From Streptomyces sp. NBC_00078 (GTDB lineage: Bacteria; Actinomycetota; Actinomycetes; Streptomycetales; Streptomycetaceae): a DNA stretch of 64,000 nt. Positions 41,216-52,433 of the stretch are shown one piece after another (within the stretch, counting starts at the first letter, position 1; every line of letters begins with the position of its first letter). Below the pieces are notes generated by a model. That model made no database searches. It was given only the letters and a program-made list of their open reading frames with translations, and had not been told where the DNA came from. Position numbers and translations under genes: made by a program. The stretch covers positions 6,262,001 to 6,326,000 of the forward strand of contig NZ_JAPELX010000001.1 of NCBI RefSeq assembly GCF_026343335.1, read 5' to 3'.

Positions 41216-42544
41216 GTGCGTGAATATCTGCTGACGCTCTGCATCACGGCCGCGGTGACGTACCTGCTGACAGGGCCGGTACGGAAGTTCGCGATCGTGG
41301 CCGGAGCCATGCCGCAGATCAGGGCCCGTGACGTGCACCGGGAGCCCACTCCGCGCCTCGGCGGGATCGCCATGTTCTTCGGCCTGTGCGCCGGACTGCT
41401 GGTCGCCGACCACCTCACCAACCTCAGCGAGGTCTTCGAGAAGTCGAACGAACCGCGGGCGCTGCTCTCCGGAGCGGCGCTGATCTGGCTGATCGGCGTC
41501 CTGGACGACAAGTTCGAGATCGACGCCCTGATCAAGCTGGGCGGCCAGATGATCGCCGCCGGCGTCATGGTCATGCAGGGTCTGACGATCCTGTGGCTGC
41601 CCATCCCGACCGTCGGCAACGTCGCGCTGACGCAGTGGCAGGGCACCCTGCTGACGGTGGCGCTCGTCGTCATCACCATCAACGCGGTGAACTTCGTGGA
41701 CGGCCTCGACGGCCTGGCCTCCGGCATGGTGTGCATCGCGGCCTGTGCGTTCTTCCTGTACGCCTACCGGATCTGGTACTCGTACGGCATCGAGGCCGCC
41801 GCCCCGGCCACGCTCTTCTCGGCGATCCTGATGGGCATGTGCATCGGCTTCCTGCCGCACAACATGCACCCGGCGCGGATCTTCATGGGCGACTCCGGCT
41901 CGATGCTGATCGGCCTGGTGCTGGCGGCGGGCGCGATCTCCATCACCGGACAGGTCGACCCCGACGCGCTGCAGCTGTTCACCGGTTCCGAGAAGGCGGC
42001 CGTGCACCAGACGGTGCCCGTCTACATTCCGCTGCTGCTGCCGCTGACGATCATCGCGGTGCCGACCGCCGACCTGGTGCTGGCGATCGTCCGCCGCACC
42101 TGGAAGGGGCAGTCGCCGTTCGCCGCCGACCGCGGGCACCTGCACCACCGGCTCCTGGAGATCGGGCACTCGCACAGCCGGGCCGTGCTGATCATGTACT
42201 TCTGGTCGGCCTTGATCGCGTTCGGTGCGCTTGGCTACTCGGTCAACTCGGCGTCCATGTGGATCGTCCTGGGCGTCGTGATCCTCAGCTCGATCGGTCT
42301 GCTGCTGCTCCTGCTGCCGCGCTTCACACCGCGTGCCCCGCGCTGGGCCGAGCACTTCGTGCCGCCGCGCTACCGCCGTCGCAGGGCCGTCGCCGAGTCC
42401 GCGTCGACCCCGGCGCAGCCGGCCACGGCCGAGGAGGAGCAGCGCCCTCCGGTCGCCGCCGGTGCGACGGGAGTGAACGGTGCGACCGCCCTGGGGGCCC
42501 GACCGCGCTTCCTGGACCGGCGCAAGGCCGGTACGTCGCGCTGA
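41216..42544 (+). CDS. MraY/WecA-family glycosyl-1-phosphate transferase
   Basis: A 442-residue polytopic membrane enzyme (about ten to eleven membrane segments) that transfers a sugar phosphate, usually GlcNAc-1-P, onto undecaprenyl phosphate. The catalytic Asp pair lies in ITINAVNFVDGLDGLASG, and the second conserved patch is HNMHPARIFMGDSGSMLIGL. The His-rich FAADRGHLHHRLLEIG is also typical. GTG 41216 is chosen because GTGGGGAAG lies upstream; GTG 41177 is an alternative. It starts a wall polymer and lies just before the ATP synthase operon. Confidence 0.9.
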   Translation: MREYLLTLCITAAVTYLLTGPVRKFAIVAGAMPQIRARDVHREPTPRLGGIAMFFGLCAGLLVADHLTNLSEVFEKSNEPRALLSGAALIWLIGVLDDKFEIDALIKLGGQMIAAGVMVMQGLTILWLPIPTVGNVALTQWQGTLLTVALVVITINAVNFVDGLDGLASGMVCIAACAFFLYAYRIWYSYGIEAAAPATLFSAILMGMCIGFLPHNMHPARIFMGDSGSMLIGLVLAAGAISITGQVDPDALQLFTGSEKAAVHQTVPVYIPLLLPLTIIAVPTADLVLAIVRRTWKGQSPFAADRGHLHHRLLEIGHSHSRAVLIMYFWSALIAFGALGYSVNSASMWIVLGVVILSSIGLLLLLLPRFTPRAPRWAEHFVPPRYRRRRAVAESASTPAQPATAEEEQRPPVAAGATGVNGATALGARPRFLDRRKAGTSR

Positions 42545-42644
42545 CCTCGGCAAGGTAAGAATCTGACTAGAGCATTGCCAACTCGTGGGGGAGTAAAGCC
42601 CCCCAATACCAGACAAACACACCCGGTTTTTGCACAGACGCGCA

Positions 42645-42666
42645 CTGTCACTCTCATGTGTGACAG
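42645..42666. promoter_or_regulatory. Perfect palindrome upstream of atp operon
   Basis: CTGTCAC and GTGACAG arms separated by 8 bp. Its half-site differs from that of the Rex-like site downstream, so it may bind another factor. Confidence 0.5.
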
Positions 42667-42704
42667 CGAGCACACCAACTAGGTAAAGACCACATCAAAT
42701 AGTT

Positions 42705-42720
42705 TGTGATACGGTTCACG
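42705..42720. promoter_or_regulatory. Probable Rex operator (ROP) upstream of atp operon
   Basis: TGTGATACGGTTCACG matches the Rex operator TGTGAACGCGTTCACA at both half-sites (TGTGA and GTTCAC). From memory, Rex of Streptomyces controls respiratory and ATP synthase genes in response to NADH/NAD+. Confidence 0.65.
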
Positions 42721-42848
42721 AGAACCCCCGGACAGAGCCGAAGGACCGTAGTGCGACGGTTTATTGGCCGTGAGTTCCCCTCTCGATCCGGGACTACGCT
42801 CGTCCATGACGACACCCCCCCGCCCCCTGTGAAAGCGGAGTTGCCGCC

Positions 42849-43286
42849 ATGCCGTCCAATGACGCCCGGAACCTCTTGCAGACCGCTGTGCCCACAGCGG
42901 CTGCCGGCGCGATTGTCGTCGCCGTCAGCGCTGGGGTCGCGGGCGGCAAGGGTGCGCTCGGTGCGGCTGTCGGCACGGTGCTCGCGATCCTCTTCATGGG
43001 AATCGGTCTGTACGTACTGCAGTGGGTGGCAAAAACGCTCCCGCAGTTGTTCCAGGCCATGGGGCTGATGCTCTACGTCGCCCAGCTCCTGCTGCTCCTG
43101 ATCTTCGTGGCCGTCTTCAAGAACACCCATCTCTTCAACGCGAAGACGTTCGCCGTCTCGCTCGTCGTCTCGACCGTCGTGTGGATGGCTGCGCAGGCTC
43201 GTGCGCACATGAAAGCCAAGCTTTTCTACATCGACCCGGACTCCGAGAAGAGTGGCAAGTCCGAGAAGACCGGGTCGTCGTCGTGA
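42849..43286 (+). CDS. atpI: ATP synthase protein I (AtpI)
   Basis: A 145-residue membrane protein with about four hydrophobic segments (for example LFMGIGLYVLQWVAKTLPQL and VAQLLLLLIFVAVF). It begins the ATP synthase operon, the typical place of atpI, which helps assemble the c-ring. ATG 42849 is close to a GCGGAGTTGCC ribosome region. Similarity to AtpI is in overall layout more than in motifs, so position supports the call. Confidence 0.82.
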   Translation: MPSNDARNLLQTAVPTAAAGAIVVAVSAGVAGGKGALGAAVGTVLAILFMGIGLYVLQWVAKTLPQLFQAMGLMLYVAQLLLLLIFVAVFKNTHLFNAKTFAVSLVVSTVVWMAAQARAHMKAKLFYIDPDSEKSGKSEKTGSSS

Positions 43287-43511
43287 GGGGTAGGGGCGGG
43301 ATAAGGGCTTGTGAGATCTCCTGCTATCGTCCGGTGCCAACTGCGGCATCGCGGGCGCGGGCATTCGAGCTGACGCTTGCTCAATCGCGAGGCTTGAAGC
43401 CCCCCAGCCGCCCTCGCATCCGTAACACCAGTCCGGTGCCGACCAGCGGCTTCGCGCCGCGCCGACACAACGAGGTTGCCCTACCTATGCGTCACGCCGA
43501 AGGAGCCCGTG
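43287..43511. other. Gap between atpI and atpB
   Basis: 225 bp without a gene. It may hold an internal promoter of the main ATP synthase genes. I see no confident motif. Confidence 0.35.
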
Positions 43512-44330
43512 GTGAGTGCTGACCAGACCCAGCTCGCCTTTGACTGGAGCTGTCGGATCATGTCCGACAACGGGTGTGGCTTTCCGGCTCCGGGCCTGCA
43601 CTCGTTCCTCTTCAAGCCGATTGCCACGGTGGGGGGTTACGAGTTCAACAAGGTGATGTTGCTCGCCCTCATCACGACTCTTCTCGTCATCGTTTTCTTC
43701 TCGGCAGCCTTCGGTAAGGCCAAGGTGATCCCGGGCAAGCTGCAGATGGTCGGCGAGGCCGGTTACGACTTCGTGCGCCGCGGAATCGTCTACGAGACGC
43801 TCGGCAAGCGCGAGGGCGAGAAGTACGTCCCGCTCATGGTCTCGCTGTTCTTCTTCATCTGGATCATGAATATCTGGTCCGTGATCCCGCTGGCACAGTT
43901 CCCGGTGTCCTCGGTCATCGCCGTCCCGATGGTTCTCGCCGCGATCGTCTGGTTCACCTGGGTCTCCCTGACCTTCAAGCGACACGGCTTCGTCGGTTTC
44001 TTCAAGAACATCACCGGCTACGACAAGTCGCTCGGCGCGGTGTTGCCGCTCGTCATGGTCATCGAGTTCTTCTCGAACCTGTTCGTCCGCCCGTTCACGC
44101 ACGCGGTACGACTCTTCGCCAACATGTTCGCGGGTCACCTGATGCTGGTGATGTTTACCGTCGCCTCCTGGTACCTGCTGAACAGCTACATGATCCCGGC
44201 CGCCGGCGTCTCGTTCGTGATGACCGTGATCATGATCCTCTTCGAGCTTTTCGTGCAGGCTGTTCAGGCGTATGTCTTCGTACTCCTGGCCTGCTCGTAC
44301 ATTCAGGGTGCTCTCGCCGAGCACCACTGA
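43512..44330 (+). CDS. atpB: ATP synthase subunit a (F0)
   Basis: A 272-residue membrane subunit forming the proton half-channels. The essential Arg lies in FTHAVRLFANMFAGHLMLVM, and the YDFVRRGIVYETLG and FNKVMLLALITTL segments are standard. GTG 43512 is preferred over GTG 43509 because the AAGGAG is then about 6 bp upstream. The N-terminus ADQTQLAFDWS matches the Streptomyces type. It is the first gene of the F1F0 block atpB-E-F-H-A-G-D-C. Confidence 0.94.
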   Translation: MSADQTQLAFDWSCRIMSDNGCGFPAPGLHSFLFKPIATVGGYEFNKVMLLALITTLLVIVFFSAAFGKAKVIPGKLQMVGEAGYDFVRRGIVYETLGKREGEKYVPLMVSLFFFIWIMNIWSVIPLAQFPVSSVIAVPMVLAAIVWFTWVSLTFKRHGFVGFFKNITGYDKSLGAVLPLVMVIEFFSNLFVRPFTHAVRLFANMFAGHLMLVMFTVASWYLLNSYMIPAAGVSFVMTVIMILFELFVQAVQAYVFVLLACSYIQGALAEHH

Positions 44331-44399
44331 GCCCCATCAACACCCCGGTCGTCCGGTGGCCAAACCCCCACCGGTCCGTAAAGAGAAGGAAGAATCAGC

Positions 44400-44636
44400 A
44401 TGGCTGCCACTGAGACCCTTGCCGCCGTCACCGGCTCGATCGGCTCCGTCGGTTATGGCCTCGCCGCCATCGGCCCCGGCGTCGGCGTCGGCATCATCTT
44501 CGGTAACGGCACCCAGGCCCTCGCCCGCCAGCCCGAGGCGGCCGGTCTGATCCGCGCCAACCAGATCCTGGGCTTCGCCTTCTGCGAGGCGCTCGCCCTC
44601 ATCGGCATCGTTATGCCGTTCGTGTTCGGTCAGTAA
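44400..44636 (+). CDS. atpE: ATP synthase subunit c (F0)
   Basis: A 78-residue hairpin proteolipid with two membrane helices joined by a polar RQPEAAG loop. The proton-binding acidic residue is Glu in the second helix (FAFCEALALIGIVMPFV). Many c subunits form the rotating ring. ATG 44400 has AAGGAAGAATC upstream. Confidence 0.95.
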   Translation: MAATETLAAVTGSIGSVGYGLAAIGPGVGVGIIFGNGTQALARQPEAAGLIRANQILGFAFCEALALIGIVMPFVFGQ

Positions 44637-44674
44637 TTCACCCCTGACCACACGTAGCGACGAAAGGCACTGAT

Positions 44675-45226
44675 GTGATCGCCAACCACTTGGTACAGCT
44701 GGCGGCCGAGGAGAAGCAGAACCCCCTCGTCCCGGCCGGTCCCGAGCTGCTCGTCGGCGCCCTTGCCTTCGCCATCGTGTTCTTCTTCTTCTGGAAGAAG
44801 CTGCTCCCGAACATCAACAAGGTTCTGGAGGAGCGCCGCGAGGCGATCGAAGGTGGCATCGAGAAGGCTGAGGCGGCTCAGGTCGAGGCCCAGAGCGTCC
44901 TCGAGCAGTACAAGGCCCAGCTCGCCGAGGCCCGGCACGAGGCCGCGCGTCTGCGCCAGGAGGCGCAGGAGCAGGGTGCCGCGCTCATCACCGAGATGCG
45001 CGCCGAAGGCCAGCGGCAGCGCGAGGAGATCGTCGCCGCCGGTCACGCGCAGATCGAGGCCGACCGCAAGGCCGCCGCGTCCGCGCTGCGGCAGGACGTC
45101 GGTCACCTCGCGACCGAGCTGGCCGGCAAGCTCGTCGGCGAGTCCCTTGAGGACCACGCCCGGCAGAGCCGTGTCATCGACCGTTTCCTTGAGGACCTTG
45201 AGGAGAAGGTCGAGGCCACCCGATGA
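44675..45226 (+). CDS. atpF: ATP synthase subunit b (F0)
   Basis: A 183-residue stalk subunit from GTG 44675. One membrane segment (GALAFAIVFFFFWKKLLPNI) is followed by a long Glu/Ala/Arg coiled coil that reaches to F1. The stop overlaps the ATG of atpH (ATGA). Confidence 0.94.
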   Translation: MIANHLVQLAAEEKQNPLVPAGPELLVGALAFAIVFFFFWKKLLPNINKVLEERREAIEGGIEKAEAAQVEAQSVLEQYKAQLAEARHEAARLRQEAQEQGAALITEMRAEGQRQREEIVAAGHAQIEADRKAAASALRQDVGHLATELAGKLVGESLEDHARQSRVIDRFLEDLEEKVEATR

Positions 45227-46038
45227 ACGGAGCGAGCCGCGAGGCCCTGGCAGCCGCACGCGAGCGTCTCGACGCGCTGACGGACACGACGTCCGTCGAC
45301 GCGACGCAGCTCGCCGACGAGCTGGCCGCCGTCACCGCGCTGCTCGACCGCGAGGTGTCGCTGCGTCGGGTCCTGACCGACCCGGCGCAGGCCGCAGAGG
45401 CCAAGGCCGAGCTGGCCCAGCGTCTGCTCGGCTCCCAGGTCGGCGGGGCGACCGCCGACCTGGTGTCCGGCATGGTGCGCTCCCGCTGGTCGCAGTCGCG
45501 TGACCTGGTGGACTCGCTGGAGGAGCTGGCGAACACCGCCGAGCTCACCGCGGCCCAGCAGGCGGGCTCGCTCGACGACGTCGAGGACGAGCTGTTCCGG
45601 TTCGGCCGGATCGTCGCCTCGAACACCGAACTGCGCGCCGCACTGACCGACCGCAAGGCCACCACCGCCGCCAAGATCGAGCTGCTGCACCGGCTGCTCG
45701 GCGGGCGGGCCGCCGCGACGACCGAGCGTCTTGTGACGCGCCTTGTGACCACGCCGCGGGGACGTAGCCTGGAGTCGGGACTCGAGTCCCTGTCCAAGCT
45801 CGCCGCCGAGCGCCGGGAGCGCCTGGTCGCCGTCGTCACCTCGGCGGTGCCGCTGAGCGACTCGCAGAAGCAGCGCCTGGGCGCCGCTCTCGCGAAGCTC
45901 TACGGCCACACGATGCACCTCAACATCGACGTGGACCCCGCGGTCCTCGGCGGGATCCGGGTGCAGGTCGGCGACGAGGTCATCAACGGCTCGATCGCGG
46001 ACCGCATCGAGGACGCCGGCCGCCGACTCGCGGGCTAG
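45223..46038 (+). CDS. atpH: ATP synthase subunit delta
   Basis: A 271-residue delta subunit that links the b stalk to the top of F1. Actinobacterial deltas are longer than in E. coli; here the extra length is at the N-terminus (about residues 1-90). The C-terminal family segment is VDPAVLGGIRVQVGDEVINGSIADRI. It overlaps atpF by 4 bp. Confidence 0.93.
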   Translation: MNGASREALAAARERLDALTDTTSVDATQLADELAAVTALLDREVSLRRVLTDPAQAAEAKAELAQRLLGSQVGGATADLVSGMVRSRWSQSRDLVDSLEELANTAELTAAQQAGSLDDVEDELFRFGRIVASNTELRAALTDRKATTAAKIELLHRLLGGRAAATTERLVTRLVTTPRGRSLESGLESLSKLAAERRERLVAVVTSAVPLSDSQKQRLGAALAKLYGHTMHLNIDVDPAVLGGIRVQVGDEVINGSIADRIEDAGRRLAG

Positions 46039-46081
46039 CAGCAACTTCACAAGCAGCACAGCAGTACGTACCTACGGCCCG

Positions 46082-46147
46082 GTTGGGCCGTGCAGAGGAT
46101 TCCTGGGGGTCGCCCCCAGACCCCCAAGTTGAAACTTCGGGCCCAAC
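46082..46147 (+). repeat. Intergenic palindromic repeat before atpA
   Basis: Nested hairpins: outer GTTGGGC/GCCCAAC, inner CTGGGGG-TCG-CCCCCAG, and a small AAGTTGAAACTT. The last overlaps the region just before the GGAG of atpA, so it may modulate its expression. This is a repeat type seen between Streptomyces genes. Confidence 0.65.
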
Positions 46148-46167
46148 AAGGAGAGCAGGGAACCCAG

Positions 46168-47757
46168 ATGGCGGAGCTCACGATCCGGCCGGAGGAGATC
46201 CGGGACGCGCTGGAGAACTTCGTCCAGTCGTACAAGCCGGACGCGGCCTCGCGCGAGGAGGTCGGTACGGTCACCCTTGCCGGCGACGGCATCGCGAAGG
46301 TCGAGGGCCTGCCCTCGGCCATGGCCAACGAACTGCTGAAGTTCGAGGACGGCACCCTCGGTCTTGCGCTCAACCTCGAAGAGCGCGAGATCGGTGCCAT
46401 CGTCCTCGGTGAGTTCAGCGGCATCGAGGAGGGTCAGCCGGTGCAGCGCACCGGTGAGGTGCTCTCCGTGGCAGTCGGCGAGGGCTATCTCGGCCGCGTC
46501 GTCGACCCGCTCGGCAACCCGATCGACGGTCTCGGCGAGATCGAGACGTCCGGCCGCCGCGCCCTTGAGCTGCAGGCTCCGGGCGTCATGGCCCGTAAGT
46601 CGGTGCACGAGCCGATGGAGACCGGCTACAAGGCCGTCGACGCGATGACCCCGATCGGCCGTGGCCAGCGTCAGCTGATCATCGGTGACCGTCAGACCGG
46701 CAAGACCGCCCTGGCCGTCGACACGATCATCAACCAGCGTGACAACTGGCGCTCGGGCGACCCGAAGAAGCAGGTCCGCTGCGTCTACGTCGCCATCGGC
46801 CAGAAGGGCTCGACCATCGCCTCCGTGCGTGGTGCCCTCGAAGAGGCCGGCGCGCTGGAGTACACGACCATCGTCGCCGCCCCGGCGTCCGACCCGGCCG
46901 GCTTCAAGTACCTGGCGCCGTACACCGGTTCGGCCATCGGCCAGCAGTGGATGTACGACGGCAAGCACGTCCTCATCATCTTCGACGACCTCTCGAAGCA
47001 GGCCGACGCCTACCGCGCCGTGTCCCTGCTGCTGCGCCGCCCGCCGGGCCGTGAGGCCTACCCGGGTGACGTCTTCTACCTGCACTCCCGTCTGCTGGAG
47101 CGCTGCGCGAAGCTCTCGGACGAGCTGGGTGCCGGTTCGATGACGGGTCTGCCGATCGTCGAGACGAAGGCCAACGACGTCTCCGCGTTCATCCCGACCA
47201 ACGTCATCTCCATCACCGACGGCCAGTGCTTCCTGGAGTCGGACCTCTTCAACGCCGGTCAGCGCCCCGCGCTCAACGTCGGTATCTCCGTCTCCCGAGT
47301 CGGTGGTTCCGCACAGCACAAGGCGATGAAGCAGGTCTCCGGCCGACTGCGCCTCGACCTCGCCCAGTACCGTGAGCTGGAGGCGTTCGCCGCCTTCGGT
47401 TCCGACCTGGACGCCGCGTCGAAGTCGCAGCTGGAGCGCGGTCAGCGACTGGTCGAGCTGCTCAAGCAGCCGCAGTACCAGCCGATGCCGACCGAGAACC
47501 AGGTCGTCTCCGTGTGGGCCGGTACCACCGGCAAGATGGACGAAGTCCCGGTCGCCGACATCCGCCGCTTCGAGAAGGAGCTGCTTGAGTACCTGCACCG
47601 CAAGGAGCAGGGCCTCATGACCTCCATCAAGGAGGGCGGCAAGATGTCGGACGACACCCTCACCGCTGTTGCCGACGCGATCGCCGAGTTCAAGAAGCAG
47701 TTCGAGACCTCGGACGGCAAGCTTCTCGGCGAGGACGCCCCGGCCGCGGCCAAGTGA
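46168..47757 (+). CDS. atpA: ATP synthase subunit alpha (F1)
   Basis: A 529-residue non-catalytic nucleotide-binding subunit. Walker A is GDRQTGKTALAVDTI and Walker B VLIIFDDLSKQADAYR, with the alpha signature PAVNVGLSVSR-like PALNVGISVSRVGGSAQ. ATG 46168 has AAGGAGAGC upstream. It pairs with beta in the hexamer. Confidence 0.97.
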   Translation: MAELTIRPEEIRDALENFVQSYKPDAASREEVGTVTLAGDGIAKVEGLPSAMANELLKFEDGTLGLALNLEEREIGAIVLGEFSGIEEGQPVQRTGEVLSVAVGEGYLGRVVDPLGNPIDGLGEIETSGRRALELQAPGVMARKSVHEPMETGYKAVDAMTPIGRGQRQLIIGDRQTGKTALAVDTIINQRDNWRSGDPKKQVRCVYVAIGQKGSTIASVRGALEEAGALEYTTIVAAPASDPAGFKYLAPYTGSAIGQQWMYDGKHVLIIFDDLSKQADAYRAVSLLLRRPPGREAYPGDVFYLHSRLLERCAKLSDELGAGSMTGLPIVETKANDVSAFIPTNVISITDGQCFLESDLFNAGQRPALNVGISVSRVGGSAQHKAMKQVSGRLRLDLAQYRELEAFAAFGSDLDAASKSQLERGQRLVELLKQPQYQPMPTENQVVSVWAGTTGKMDEVPVADIRRFEKELLEYLHRKEQGLMTSIKEGGKMSDDTLTAVADAIAEFKKQFETSDGKLLGEDAPAAAK

Positions 47758-47778
47758 CGTAAGGAAGGGACCTGACTC

Positions 47779-48719
47779 ATGGGAGCCCAGCTCCGGGTCT
47801 ACAAGCGTCGCATCCGATCCGTCACCGCGACCAAGAAGATCACCAAGGCGATGGAGATGATCGCCGCCTCGCGTGTCGTCAAGGCGCAGCGCAAGGTGGC
47901 GGCCTCCACGCCGTACGCGACCGAGCTCACCCGCGCGGTCACGGCGGTCGGTACCGGTTCGAACACGAAGCACCCGCTGACCACCCAGGCCGAGACGGTC
48001 GCCCGGTCCGCTGTGCTGCTCCTCACGAGCGACCGCGGACTGGCCGGCGCCTTCAACTCCAACGCCATCAAGGTCGCCGAGCAGCTGACGGCGCGCCTTG
48101 AGGCGGAGGGCAAGGAGGTCGACACGTACATCGTCGGCCGCCGTGGTCTGGCCCACTACAACTTCCGCGAGCGCAAGGTCGTGGAGTCGTGGTCGGGTTT
48201 CACCGACGAGCCCACGTACGCGGACGCCAAGAAGGTCGCGGGTCCGCTGATCGAGGCCATCGAGACCGAGACGGCCGAGGGTGGTGTGGATGAACTCCAC
48301 ATCGTCTTCACCGAGTTCGTGTCGATGATGACGCAGACGGCGCTCGACGACCGCCTGCTGCCGCTCAGCCTCGAAGCTGTGACATCAGCGGCTACCGACG
48401 CGGGCGCCAAGGAGGCCGCCCCCAAGGGCGAGATCCTTCCGCTGTACGACTTCGAGCCGTCGGCCGAGGACGTCCTCGACGCCCTGCTGCCGCGCTACGT
48501 CGAGAGCCGTATCTACAACGCGCTGCTCCAGTCGGCCGCCTCCAAGCACGCCGCCACGCGCCGTGCGATGAAGTCGGCCACCGACAACGCGGGAGAGCTC
48601 ATCACCACGCTCTCCCGACTTGCCAACGCGGCCCGCCAGGCCGAAATCACCCAGGAAATCAGCGAGATCGTCGGTGGCTCCGCAGCCCTGGCCGACGCCT
48701 CCGCGGGGAGTGACAGGTA

Positions 48720-48720
<1 letters not shown>
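47779..48720 (+). CDS. atpG: ATP synthase subunit gamma (F1)
   Basis: A 313-residue rotor shaft subunit. Long N- and C-terminal helices (KRRIRSVTATKKITKAMEMI and ATDNAGELITTLSRLANAAR) form the coiled coil in the hexamer. It has an actinobacterial insert between. The stop overlaps the ATG of atpD (TAATG). Confidence 0.95.
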
Positions 48721-50156
<1,436 letters not shown>

Positions 50157-50178
50157 ACTCGGACCACTGAGTTCGTCT

Positions 50179-50206
50179 GAGGGGGCGGGGCTCGTCCCGC
50201 CCCCTC
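50179..50206 (+). terminator. Hairpin between atpD and atpC
   Basis: GAGGGGGCGGG and CCCGCCCCCTC arms with a short loop, then CTTCC. Within the operon it may act as an attenuator that lowers epsilon expression. Confidence 0.7.
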
Positions 50207-50273
50207 TTCCACGCCCACTAGACTTGTAACCAACACCCGGCCGAACCGCCGGGTGGTGACCCGAGGAGCCACC

Positions 50274-50648
50274 TTGGCTGCTGAGCTGCACGTCGCGCTG
50301 GTCGCGGCCGACCGAGAGGTCTGGTCCGGCGAGGCCACCCTGGTCGTCGCGCGCACCACGTCCGGCGACATCGGCGTCATGCCCGGTCACCAGCCGCTGC
50401 TAGGTGTGCTGGAGTCGGGCCCGGTGACCATCCGTACGAGTGATGGCGGAACCGTCATCGCCGCGGTGCACGGCGGTTTCATCTCGTTCGCGGACGACAA
50501 GCTGTCGCTGCTGGCCGAGATCGCCGAGCTGTCCGACGAGATCGACGTCCAGCGCGTGGAGCGCGAGCTCGAGCGCGCCAAGGCGGAGGGCGACGCCGCC
50601 GCCGAGCGTCGCGCGGACGTACGACTGCGTGCGGCGACGACGAGCTGA
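50274..50648 (+). CDS. atpC: ATP synthase subunit epsilon (F1)
   Basis: A 124-residue subunit from TTG 50274, preceded by GAGGAGC. The beta-sandwich segment ELHVALVAADREVWSGEATL and the GVMPGHQPLLGVLE loop are typical. A short helical C-terminus rich in Glu and Arg follows. It regulates ATPase activity and closes the operon. Confidence 0.94.
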   Translation: MAAELHVALVAADREVWSGEATLVVARTTSGDIGVMPGHQPLLGVLESGPVTIRTSDGGTVIAAVHGGFISFADDKLSLLAEIAELSDEIDVQRVERELERAKAEGDAAAERRADVRLRAATTS

Positions 50649-50673
50649 ACCCGCGCAGAGCTGTATGACATCA

Positions 50674-50721
50674 CTCAGCCGCGGCCGGCACCGGAGCAAT
50701 CCGGAGCCGGCCGCGGCTGAG
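50674..50721 (+). terminator. Terminator of the ATP synthase operon
   Basis: A 16-bp outer stem (CTCAGCCGCGGCCGGC and complement) extended by CCGG/CCGG, a very stable structure, followed about 15 bp later by a T-run. Confidence 0.85.
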
Positions 50722-50784
50722 GCAGATATAGATGTTTTTTCCGTTCCGTTACCTATTTTCGGTACCTAGGAGACGAGGAGGTCG

Positions 50785-51237
50785 GTGTCGATGGTCCTCG
50801 CTCTGACTGTGTGCGGAGTCGTTGTCGCCCTTGTGGTGCTGGCGCTGTTCGTCTTCGGCCTGCGCCGCAGACTGATCCAGCGCTCCGGAGGCACCTTCGA
50901 CTGTTCCCTGCGCTGGGACGTCCCGGAGAAATCCGACACCAACGGAAAAGGCTGGAGCTACGGAGTCGCCCGCTACAACGGCGACCGCATCGAGTGGTAC
51001 CGCGTCTTCTCCTACGCCTATCGCCCGCGCCGTGTCCTGGAACGCGCCGCCATCGAGGTCGCCGGCCGCCGCCTCCCGGAAGGTGAGGAGGAACTGGCCC
51101 TCCTCTCCGACGCGGTCATCCTGACCTGCCTGCACCGGGGCACACGACTGGAACTCGCCATGAGCGACGACGCGCTGACCGGGTTCCTCGCCTGGCTGGA
51201 GGCCGCCCCGCCCGGACAGCGAGTGAATGTGGCGTAG
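50785..51237 (+). CDS. DUF2550 family membrane protein
   Basis: A 150-residue protein from GTG 50785 with GACGAGGAGG upstream. One N-terminal membrane segment (LALTVCGVVVALVVLALFVF) is followed by a DUF2550 domain: RSGGTFDCSLRW, WSYGVARYNGDRIEWYRVFS, and VILTCLHRGTRLELAM. Members are conserved directly after atpC in Streptomyces; function is unknown. An alternative start ATG lies two codons later. Confidence 0.85.
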   Translation: MSMVLALTVCGVVVALVVLALFVFGLRRRLIQRSGGTFDCSLRWDVPEKSDTNGKGWSYGVARYNGDRIEWYRVFSYAYRPRRVLERAAIEVAGRRLPEGEEELALLSDAVILTCLHRGTRLELAMSDDALTGFLAWLEAAPPGQRVNVA

Positions 51238-51254
51238 CCACGCTCACTCGCTGG

Positions 51255-51288
51255 GTGGGGGTCCTCCGGACGAAGTCCGCGGGAGCGT
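51255..51288. repeat. Palindromic repeat between convergent genes
   Basis: GGGGGTCCTCCGGAC-GAA-GTCCGCGGGAGC type hairpin, a repeat commonly seen between Streptomyces genes. Here it may act as a two-way terminator. Confidence 0.55.
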
Positions 51289-51306
51289 CAACGCCGCCTG
51301 ACAGAG

Positions 51307-52310
<1,004 letters not shown>

Positions 52311-52374
52311 GGTGCGCCTCCTCTTTTCAAGAAGCGGTGGGGCGCGACTGAGCCTTCACGCCCACGGTGCCGCG

Positions 52375-52416
52375 AGAATAGAAAGGTCTGGACCATCGGT
52401 CAAGAGGTCTGGACCA
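52375..52416 (-). promoter_or_regulatory. Chitinase promoter with 12-bp direct repeats
   Basis: Read on the minus strand, TTGACC and TATTCT are spaced 17 bp. Two exact copies of TGGTCCAGACCT lie at 52405-52416 and 52384-52395, the second within the spacer. Such direct repeats mediate chitin induction and glucose repression at Streptomyces chitinase promoters (chi63 type). Confidence 0.8.
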
Positions 52417-52433
52417 CTAGCCTTCGGGCCCGC

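Larger units (their letters stand above)
42545..42848 (+). promoter_or_regulatory. Leader of the ATP synthase operon
   Basis: A gene-free region of 304 bp with two palindromic sites (42645-42666 and 42705-42720). The promoter presumably lies in 42640-42730, but I cannot assign its boxes with confidence. It drives atpI through atpC. Confidence 0.55.

Noticed and set aside
39983..42673. 896-residue minus-strand frame opposite glyA and the WecA-like gene
   Set aside because: Spans two well-supported plus-strand genes and has no recognisable motif.
46072..48300. 742-residue minus-strand frame opposite atpA and atpG
   Set aside because: Antisense to ATP synthase genes; composition follows the complement of their codons.
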